Below the pieces are notes generated by a model. It was not told the origin of the DNA and ran no database searches. It was given only the letters and a program-made list of their open reading frames with translations. Position numbers and translations under genes: made by a program. From Desulfocapsa sp. (GTDB taxonomy: Bacteria; Desulfobacterota; Desulfobulbia; Desulfobulbales; Desulfocapsaceae), in contig JAOZKX010000190.1 in the NCBI GenBank assembly GCA_029935135.1, positions 1-5,169 of the forward strand: a stretch of DNA of 5,169 nt, in the 5' to 3' direction. Shown in pieces: positions 1 through 5,169 of this stretch. Numbering within the stretch: position 1 is the first letter of the stretch; each line of letters begins with the position of its first letter.

Positions 1-1756
1 TTATAATAGAGAGGCAGAGCGTCAGGCATGGAAAACATATTATGATAGGCAAGGCGATGAACATTCAAGTACCAGTTAGGGACGATGTAGTACTCATACC
101 AGAGAACTCTATCCAGGGCCTTACAGGCTGAGGTAAGCTCTTCCTGAGTCTCTGCGTAAATGATTTTGTCGACCAGGGAATCCACAACTGGATTTTTTAT
201 ACCAGCAAGATTCTTCGATCCTTTTCTATCAGCTGATTCTGAGTGCCAATAATTTTTTTGCTCATTGCCAGGCGACAGAGACTGGCCATAGACATGAACA
301 ATCATGTCGAAATCAAACCCCTGAACCCGATCTGTGTATAGTGCAGGATCAATAGTGCGATACTCGACCTCAACCCCCAGCTTTTTAAGATTGTTAACAT
401 AGGGAGCCATAACCCTTTCAAAGGATGGAGAGACCAGAAGTATTTCAAATTTGAATTTTTCACCCGCTTTATTTTGCAAGACTCCATTTTTTATCTTCCA
501 CCCTGCATCCTGCAACAGTTTCTGGGCCTTCCGCAAGTTTCCACGAACCCCACTTTTTCCTGCTGTATCAGGAGGAGTTAATGGGGTAGTAAAAATTTCC
601 TCTGGCAGTTCCTTTCTAAACTCTTCAAGGTAGCTCAGTTCAAGTCCCTGCGGCAAACCGGTGGCTGCCAGATAGGAATTAGAGAAAAAAGAGGCCGTTC
701 GTGTATATTGCTCATAGAAAAGAGACTTATTGGTCCACTGAAAGTCAAAGGCCAGACCAAGTGCCTGGCGCACGCGTTTGTCCTGAAAAAGCGGGCGTCT
801 GGTATTCATTAAAAAGCCCTGCATTCCTGCATTATTTGCATGTGGGTATCTCTTTTTCAAGAGTTCACCAGAGTCAAAACGTTTCCCCTGCATGTCCCTT
901 GCCCACTGCTTGGCAATGTTCACCATCATAAAGTCAAATTCGCCGGCTTTAAATGCCTCACAGCGACTATCTGATCTTTATAATAATGGACGGTTATGGT
1001 CTCGAAATTGAACAATCCCTTGCGCGTGGGATGATCTGCAGCCCAATAGGCGGGATTCTTTTTATAGGAGATCGATTTACCCTGAATAACTTTAGAAACG
1101 ATATAGGGCCCGGATCCCATGGGAGCAGCCATATTATCACCATCGTTTCCACTAAAGGAATGACTGGTATAAAAAGCCTTGGACATAACAGGAAGTTGCG
1201 CAGCCACCATATGCAGTTCTCTGTTTGTTTTATTAAAAAGGAACTGGACTTTTCGCTCCCCAAGGATCTTAGCCTCCTTTATATCCTGATAGTAATAGGG
1301 ATAAAAGGGATGCACCTTGTCACTTTTTAAGATGTCCAACGAAAACTTCACATCTTCGGCTGTTACACTGGAACCATCAGAAAACATGGCATCATCATGC
1401 AGAGTAAAGGTTACAGACATACGGTTTTCTGCCAACTCTATATCTTTTGCGATCAGTCCATATTCCGCAAAAGGTTCGTCGAGACTGGCAACGGCAAGGG
1501 TTTCAAAAACGAACATATCAAGACCAAAAGGTGCTGTTCCCTTTAAGGTAAAAGGGTTCATCTTATCAAAACTGCCATTATCATGAAGTGAAAGATCACC
1601 ACCCTGCCCGGCATTGGCAGACACATAATCAAAGTGTTTAAATCCGGCAGGATATTTGAGTTTGCCGTCAATGGAAATACCATGGGCACCATAAAGGAAG
1701 CCGGCATTGAAGAGAAAAAAAACAAAAGTTACAAGAAAAGAAAGACGAGTGAGCAT
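1..1756 (-). pseudogene. yejA: YejA-type peptide ABC transporter substrate-binding protein; frameshifted and cut off at its 3' end by the window edge
   Basis: This is a periplasmic solute-binding protein of the SBP_bac_5 superfamily, YejA/COG4166 type, expected to deliver oligopeptides to an inner-membrane YejBEF-type permease. I start it at ATG 1756: GGAG lies 8 bases upstream, and residues 1-24 form a signal peptide (MLTR, a Phe/Leu-rich core, likely cleavage after YGA). The TTG nine codons upstream would place a polar tail before the signal. Typical YejA segments follow: KYPAGFKHFDY (34-44), FDKMNPFTLKG (63-73), DEPFAEYGL (93-101), TAEDVKF (132-138) and GSGPYIV (214-220). The frame ends shortly after residue 266 (DQIVAV). 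One frame over, the protein resumes at 959 as EAFKAGEFDFMMVNIAKQWA and stays open for about 319 codons to position 1, including NAGMQGFLMNTRRP, FDFQWTNKSLFYEQYTR, and PGNEQKNYW near the end. The two parts total about 585 residues, so only a short C-terminus is missing. Conservation on both sides suggests a very recent mutation or a sequencing error. Family assignment is firm; ligand specificity is not known. Confidence 0.88.
957..961 (-). other. Frameshift site in the yejA-like gene (apparent one-base deletion)
   Basis: On the minus strand the reading is GTC GCT GTG AGG, giving IVAV then nonsense and a stop. The homologous protein continues in the frame that reads GAG GCA TTT (EAF) starting at 959. 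Restoring one base, for example GTG GAG in place of GTGAG, gives IVAVEAFKAGEFDF, which fits the family pattern exactly. No heptameric slippery sequence is visible, so programmed frameshifting is unlikely. Confidence 0.85.
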
Positions 1757-1821
1757 AAGAAAATCTCCAGTATTTTCGTTCAAGCGGTAGTCATAAAACG
1801 AGTATTTCCACTATCATCCAT

Positions 1822-1852
1822 ATAATATTCTGGCAACAGTAGCATTTTTCAA
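1822..1852 (-). promoter_or_regulatory. Weak candidate promoter for the yejA-like gene
   Basis: On the minus strand TTGAAA (1852-1847) is followed by a 19-base spacer and TATTAT (1827-1822). The hexamers are acceptable for a sigma70 promoter but the spacing is long. It would give a leader of roughly 60 bases before ATG 1756. This is a pattern-based inference only. Confidence 0.3.
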
Positions 1853-1858
1853 GTATTA

Positions 1859-1887
1859 TGTCAGGTTTTCCTGTCCGCAATCTGACA
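1859..1887. repeat. Small inverted repeat in the yejA/leuC divergent region
   Basis: TGTCAG (1859-1864) and CTGACA (1882-1887) are perfect inverted half-sites 17 bases apart. A second small palindrome, CAGG-TTTT-CCTG (1862-1873), overlaps the left arm. It lies just upstream of the candidate yejA -35 hexamer, so it could be an operator, but arms of six bases can occur by chance and I recognise no known regulator site. Confidence 0.3.
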
Positions 1888-1919
1888 AAGATTCACTGCG
1901 GGCAGACACGCAACCAGCA

Positions 1920-1948
1920 TGGAAACTCTCACTTTCCCTGCCTATTAT
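1920..1948 (+). promoter_or_regulatory. Weak candidate promoter for leuCD
   Basis: TGGAAA (1920-1925), a 17-base spacer and TATTAT (1943-1948) resemble a sigma70 promoter. Transcription would begin near 1955, leaving a short leader that carries the leuC Shine-Dalgarno GGAG at 1963-1966. With so short a leader there is no room for a leucine attenuator or T-box if this promoter is the one used, and I see neither structure in the wider gap. Confidence 0.3.
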
Positions 1949-1973
1949 TAATGGAACAGTATGGAGTACGCTC

Positions 1974-3260
1974 ATGGGAAAAACCATAGCAGACAAAATA
2001 TTTGCAGCCCACTTGCGGGCAAGCCCCACACCGGAAAATATGGTTCTTGATCTGGATGTGGTTTTATGTCACGAAATAACCACCCCCATCGCCATTATGG
2101 ATCTTGTGGAAAAGGGTATGGATCGTGTGTATGATCCCACCAAAATAAAGGCTGTTATTGACCATGTAACACCTGCCAAGGATTCCAAGACTGCAATGCA
2201 GGGAAAGATCATGCGCGAATGGGCCAAACGACACAACATCAAAGATTTTTTTGATGTCGGTGCCAACGGTGTCTGCCATGCACTGTTTCCGGAAAAAGGC
2301 TTTATCCGTCCCGGTTACACGGTGATTATGGGAGACTCCCATACCTGTACCCATGGAGCTTTTGGTGCATTCGCTGCAGGAGTTGGCACCACAGACCTGG
2401 AAGTCGGTATCCTAAAAGGTGTCTGTACCTTTCGTAGTCCCAGTTCCATGAAAATCAATATCAGTGGAACCCTGACTACAGGGGTCACGGCAAAAGATGT
2501 TATTCTTGATATTATCCAGCAGTTAACCGTTAACGGTGCAACCGATCGGGTAATTGAATTCACCGGCCCAGTCGTTGAACAGATGAATATGGCTGCCCGC
2601 ATGACTCTGTGTAACATGGCCGTGGAAGCCGGGGCAACAAGTGGCATATGTGCTCCTGATAAAGTCACGGCAGAGTACCTCTGGCCCTTTATCAAAAATG
2701 ATTTCGTTACCATCGATGATGCTGTTGCTGACTTTGCCAAATGGCATTCAGATCCGGATGCAGAGTATGTTGAGGTGATAGAGTTTGATGTCTCCACCCT
2801 TGCTCCAAAAGTAACCTACGATTACAAACCTGATCATGTGAAGGATATCCAGGAACTTGCCGGTACCGTCGTTGACCAGATCTATATCGGATCCTGTACC
2901 AACGGCAGAATTGAAGACCTGCGTGATGCCGCGTCTATCTTAAAAGATCGTAAGCTTGCTGAAGGCGTCCGGGGTATTGTTACCCCGGCCACACCGGCAA
3001 TTTACTCCCAGGCCCTTGATGAAGGTATTATCAAGATCTTTATGGATGCCGGGTTCTGCGTATTGAACCCAACATGCGGTGCCTGCCTGGGCATGAGTTC
3101 AGGGGTACTAGCTGAAGGCGAAGTTTGCGCATCTACAACAAACAGAAACTTTAATGGTCGTATGGGGAAAGGCGGTATGGTTCATCTTATGAGTCCTTTT
3201 TCTGCTGCCGCAGCAGCAGTCACCGGAAAAATAACCGACCCACGACAATTTCTTGCATAA
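1974..3260 (+). CDS. leuC: 3-isopropylmalate dehydratase large subunit (LeuC)
   Basis: This is the large, iron-sulfur-carrying subunit of isopropylmalate isomerase. With LeuD it interconverts 2-isopropylmalate and 3-isopropylmalate in cytoplasmic leucine synthesis. The 428-residue protein is an aconitase-fold domain 1-3 chain. The three [4Fe-4S] ligands are visible: Cys308 in GSCTNGR, and Cys368 and Cys371 in NPTCGACLG. Other family signatures are GDSHTCTHGAFGAFA (120-134), VGTTDLE (137-143) and the substrate-loop segment STTNRNFNGRMG (387-398). Its length, with a separate small subunit, fits the shorter bacterial/archaeal LeuC/HacA group rather than the ~466-residue E. coli type. ATG 1974 has GGAG seven bases upstream and begins with the usual MGKTIADKI. 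leuD follows after 15 bases, so the two are cotranscribed. Members of this group also include homoaconitases, so the exact substrate is an inference; LeuC is the most likely reading. Confidence 0.95.
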   Translation: MGKTIADKIFAAHLRASPTPENMVLDLDVVLCHEITTPIAIMDLVEKGMDRVYDPTKIKAVIDHVTPAKDSKTAMQGKIMREWAKRHNIKDFFDVGANGVCHALFPEKGFIRPGYTVIMGDSHTCTHGAFGAFAAGVGTTDLEVGILKGVCTFRSPSSMKINISGTLTTGVTAKDVILDIIQQLTVNGATDRVIEFTGPVVEQMNMAARMTLCNMAVEAGATSGICAPDKVTAEYLWPFIKNDFVTIDDAVADFAKWHSDPDAEYVEVIEFDVSTLAPKVTYDYKPDHVKDIQELAGTVVDQIYIGSCTNGRIEDLRDAASILKDRKLAEGVRGIVTPATPAIYSQALDEGIIKIFMDAGFCVLNPTCGACLGMSSGVLAEGEVCASTTNRNFNGRMGKGGMVHLMSPFSAAAAAVTGKITDPRQFLA

Positions 3261-3275
3261 TAGAGAGGATTAATC

Positions 3276-3812
3276 ATGAAAACATTCGGAGGTTCAGCTG
3301 TTTTGCTGGACAGAAATGATATTAACACCGATGAGATTATTCCTGCAAAGTATCTCACCGAAATAACTAAAACTGCCCTTAAGCCCCATCTTCTTGAGGA
3401 CCTGCTTCTGGACGGTCAACCGTTTGACAGTCACTCCCAGGCCATGGAAGATGCAAGGGTGGTTGTAACCAGAGCAAACTTTGGCTGCGGCTCTTCACGG
3501 GAACATGCTGTCTGGGCATTTGAAGTAAACGACATCAATGTGGTTATAGCAGAGAGCTTTGCCAGGATATTCAGACAAAATATGTTTAATTGCGGCATTC
3601 TGGCAATGGAACTGTCGAAAGAGGACATCGACAGACTCTTTCAGATAAATGGTGCTGTGAACATTGCTGTGAACATTGAACAGGGGCAACTGACTGCCAC
3701 CTCTGATGAAGCAGGGCAGGATTCAATCCAGTGCATGTTCACCCTGAATTCCTACGACAAAGACCTGGTCAGTGCCGGCGGGTGGCTGGCATTTGCCGAA
3801 GCCAATTTTTAA
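3276..3812 (+). CDS. leuD: 3-isopropylmalate dehydratase small subunit (LeuD)
   Basis: This is the small (swivel-domain) subunit that completes the isopropylmalate isomerase active site together with LeuC. At 178 residues it has a normal to slightly long size. Key segments are DINTDEIIPAKYLTE (15-29), where the YLTE loop helps set substrate choice in this family, NFGCGSSREHA (68-78), and FARIFRQNMFNCGI (95-108). By homology with aconitase Ser642 and Arg644, Ser73 in GSSRE is the likely catalytic base and Arg75 binds substrate. The ATG has AGGA six bases upstream (3266-3269), and leuC ends 15 bases before it, so translation of the pair is probably coordinated. Residues 127-134 (AVNIAVNI) are encoded by a perfect 12-base tandem duplication. 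leuB is not adjacent: the next gene is convergent. A homoaconitase small subunit is a less likely alternative. Confidence 0.95.
   Translation: MKTFGGSAVLLDRNDINTDEIIPAKYLTEITKTALKPHLLEDLLLDGQPFDSHSQAMEDARVVVTRANFGCGSSREHAVWAFEVNDINVVIAESFARIFRQNMFNCGILAMELSKEDIDRLFQINGAVNIAVNIEQGQLTATSDEAGQDSIQCMFTLNSYDKDLVSAGGWLAFAEANF
3654..3677 (+). repeat. 12-bp perfect tandem duplication inside leuD
   Basis: GCTGTGAACATT occurs twice back to back (3654-3665 and 3666-3677), in frame, encoding Ala-Val-Asn-Ile twice. It keeps the leuD frame open and falls in a surface-type strand/turn region after the catalytic motifs, so function is probably kept. Confidence 0.9.
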
Positions 3813-3826
3813 ATCTGTAAGAACTA

Positions 3827-3863
3827 TCGGGCTGCAAGGATCGCCAAGATCCTTGCAGCCCGA
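3827..3863. terminator. Perfect 16-bp hairpin between convergent leuD and J-domain genes, probable bidirectional transcript end
   Basis: TCGGGCTGCAAGGATC (3827-3842) pairs with GATCCTTGCAGCCCGA (3848-3863) without mismatch around the five-base loop GCCAA. It lies 14 bases after the leuD stop and 36 bases beyond the stop of the convergent J-domain gene, the usual place for a shared terminator. It lacks a directly adjacent T-run on either strand. On the plus strand a run of eight T (3894-3901) comes 30 bases later, preceded by a weak stem (GAAGCAG at 3869-3875 with CTG and CTTC ending at 3893). It may therefore act as an RNA 3'-end stabilising stem or as part of a two-step terminator. Confidence 0.6.
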
Positions 3864-3899
3864 CTACTGAAGCAGCAACACCTGCAAAACTTCTTTTTT

Positions 3900-4832
3900 T
3901 TACAGACCCTGAGCCTGTAGATGCTCAATGCTTTCCCGCTGCTCGTCACTTAACTCTTTTGGTATCTCAACACCCATCTTTACAAACAAATCACCACGAT
4001 CAGCGTTCGGACCTGCCGGCAGGCCATGACCTTTCAAACGCAGCTTCGCTCCTCCCTGGATCCCTGCGGGAACATTCAGCATAAACTTTTTCCCTTCAAG
4101 GGTCTCAACTTCTGTTTTTACGCCAAGGCATGCATGGCTGAAGGGAATCTTCCGTTCAAGAATCAGATTGTCTCCATCTCGTGTAAAGGATTCGTGGGAA
4201 GCAATGTCTACCTTTAAATAGAGGTCACCCGCCTGCCCACCAGAGGGTGACTGCCCGCCCTTTCCCTTAAGGCGAAGCTTTTTGCCGGCCTCAATACCCT
4301 TTGGAATTTTCACACTGACATTATGCGGGGTACCATTATTGCGCAGTGCTATGTTCTTATCAGCACCGTTAAGAACATCTTCCAGGGTAACTGACAACTG
4401 ATAGGTCATATCCTGCCCTTTGGGTGGTGGCTGATGACACGAGCCTCCACATCCACCAGGAGAACCACCCTGACCAAACATAGACTGGAAAGGGCTGCCA
4501 TTACCGCCCATATTCATTCGATAACTACCGCCTCCACGCTGCCCACCAAAGCCAAATTGACCTAATATATCATCAAGGTTGAAATTCCGAAAAATATCTT
4601 CCTGTGAATAGCGTTGATGGAAATCTGTGGAGCCATATGTATCATATTGCGTTTTTTTATCGGGATCAGAGAGAACCGCGTACGCCTCACTCATCTCCTT
4701 AAATTTTTCTTCAGCTGCTTTATCACCTTTATTTTTATCAGGGTGATATTTAAGTGCAAGCTTCCGATAGGCTTTCTTTATTTCCTGTGCAGACGCACCT
4801 TTTTCAAGACCTAATGTCTGGTAATATTCCAT
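3900..4832 (-). CDS. Class II DnaJ-family (CbpA-like) J-domain co-chaperone
   Basis: This is a cytoplasmic Hsp40 co-chaperone expected to stimulate the ATPase of a DnaK-type Hsp70 and hand it unfolded substrates. The 310-residue protein has a J domain at 1-67 (MEYYQTLGL start, [16 protein letters not shown] with the essential HPD at 30-32). A Gly/Phe-rich linker follows at about 68-137, with [14 protein letters not shown] (76-89) and [10 protein letters not shown]. Two beta-sandwich C-terminal domains come next, about 138-218 ([17 protein letters not shown]) and 219-300 ([18 protein letters not shown], then [17 protein letters not shown]). There are no CxxCxGxG repeats, so it is class II like E. 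coli CbpA, which is of similar length. I chose ATG 4832 because MEYY is the standard J-domain start and AAGGA lies just upstream. ATG 4865 (preceded by CAGGTAAGA) is possible and would add 11 residues. TTG 4922 is excluded because it lies in the -10 hexamer. A CGGSC motif at 128-132 in the linker is noteworthy. Confidence 0.93.
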   Translation of the reverse strand: MEYYQTLGLEKGASAQEIKKAYRKLALKYHPDKNKGDKAAEEKFKEMSEAYAVLSDPDKKTQYDTYGSTDFHQRYSQEDIFRNFNLDDILGQFGFGGQRGGGSYRMNMGGNGSPFQSMFGQGGSPGGCGGSCHQPPPKGQDMTYQLSVTLEDVLNGADKNIALRNNGTPHNVSVKIPKGIEAGKKLRLKGKGGQSPSGGQAGDLYLKVDIASHESFTRDGDNLILERKIPFSHACLGVKTEVETLEGKKFMLNVPAGIQGGAKLRLKGHGLPAGPNADRGDLFVKMGVEIPKELSDEQRESIEHLQAQGL

Positions 4833-4921
4833 GTATTCCTTAACCCCTTCTCCTCGATCTTTCATTCTTACCTGGTTCTGCAGATAGCTTTCCCGCACAC
4901 CCTGCTTTTCCCTTTGACACA

Positions 4922-4950
4922 ACTATAGGAATGCGAGGCTATGCAGTCAA
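4922..4950 (-). promoter_or_regulatory. Strong sigma70-type promoter for the J-domain gene
   Basis: On the minus strand TTGACT (4950-4945) and TATAGT (4927-4922) are separated by exactly 17 bases, each matching the consensus at five of six positions. Transcription should start near 4915, giving a leader of about 80 bases to ATG 4832. No CIRCE inverted repeat and no sigma32-like signature is evident, so heat-shock control cannot be claimed from the sequence. Confidence 0.7.
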
Positions 4951-5169
4951 GAGGCTGACAAAGAAGAATTGACAGCAAATCAAAAGAAATCACCCACAAG
5001 AATACCCGTAGTTTTCTCATTGTCCTAACTTTTTCAAATGTCGTTTTTTTGACATACCTTTTTTTCTTCCAGACAATGGAATGGCTCACATACCATACTG
5101 TTTTCATAGAAACAATTCTTTTTATATTAATACTACCAGTGGGCACGAATCATGCTTGTTAATAGTTTC
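4951..5169. other. Region without a convincing gene
   Basis: This A+T-rich stretch lies upstream of the J-domain promoter and reaches the window edge. It has several short T or A runs but no supported hairpin terminator, tRNA or known motif. A minus-strand frame is open from about 5146 to 4868; its last 50 codons, from ATG 5020, would encode a signal-peptide-like MRKLRVFLWVISFDLLSILL followed by a short Cys-containing tail. That frame crosses the J-domain promoter, its AGGA is only two bases from the ATG, and I recognise no family, so I do not call it. On the plus strand an ATG at 5152 stays open to the edge, which is too little to judge. Confidence 0.5.

Noticed and set aside
451..931. Plus-strand open frames within 451-931
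   Set aside because: They are antisense to the second part of the yejA-like gene, which reads through here with conserved sequence; they have no recognisable product.
957..961. Programmed ribosomal frameshift in yejA
   Set aside because: There is no slippery heptamer or obvious downstream pseudoknot, and the family is not known for recoding; a base deletion is simpler.
994..1330. Open frames on both strands overlapping the yejA-like gene around its frameshift
   Set aside because: They give low-complexity or unrecognisable proteins, while the YejA frames carry continuous family motifs across the same DNA.
1821..1826. Plus-strand TATAAT as a leuC -10 element
   Set aside because: No -35-like hexamer lies 16-18 bases upstream, and it is about 150 bases from leuC; the minus-strand reading fits yejA slightly better.
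1757..1973. T-box, leucine leader peptide or riboswitch ahead of leuC
   Set aside because: I found no Leu-codon-rich short frame, no T-box-like motif and no terminator/antiterminator pair in the gap.
2064..2797. Minus-strand open frames inside leuC, up to 160 codons
   Set aside because: They are antisense shadows of a clearly coding leuC and show no domain or ribosome-binding support.
5152..5169. Possible gene start at ATG 5152 on the plus strand
   Set aside because: Only six codons are visible before the edge and there is no clear Shine-Dalgarno sequence.

Overview
The window looks like ordinary chromosomal DNA of a Gram-negative bacterium with moderate G+C. The style of the proteins (a periplasmic YejA-type peptide-binding protein, a ~428-residue LeuC with a separate ~178-residue LeuD, and a zinc-finger-less DnaJ homologue with a DIF-type linker) reminds me most of Desulfobacterota (the former Deltaproteobacteria, perhaps Desulfobulbales). 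That placement is an inference from memory of the families, not a computed result.

Layout. Positions 1-1756 (minus strand) hold almost all of a yejA-type solute-binding protein gene. It runs off the left edge at its 3' end and is split by one apparent single-base deletion near position 959. Positions 1757-1973 are a divergent intergenic region with weak candidate promoters for yejA (minus) and leuC (plus) and a small inverted repeat. Positions 1974-3812 (plus) are a tight leuC-leuD operon for isopropylmalate isomerase. Positions 3813-3899 separate leuD from a convergent gene and contain a perfect 16-bp hairpin. Positions 3900-4832 (minus) encode a class II (DnaJ/CbpA-like) J-domain co-chaperone with a strong sigma70-type promoter at 4922-4950. 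The rest, to 5169, has no convincing gene.

How the genes relate. LeuC and LeuD form one enzyme of leucine synthesis. The YejA-like protein (peptide uptake) and the J-domain protein (protein folding with DnaK) are independent transcription units facing away from, and towards, the leu operon. leuB, leuA, yejB/E/F and dnaK are not in the window.

I found no evidence of a novel system, mobile element, CRISPR array or RNA gene. The items most worth a second look are the yejA frameshift, the perfect hairpin lacking an adjacent U-tract, a 12-bp in-frame tandem duplication in leuD, and a promoter that rules out the longest reading of the J-domain gene.
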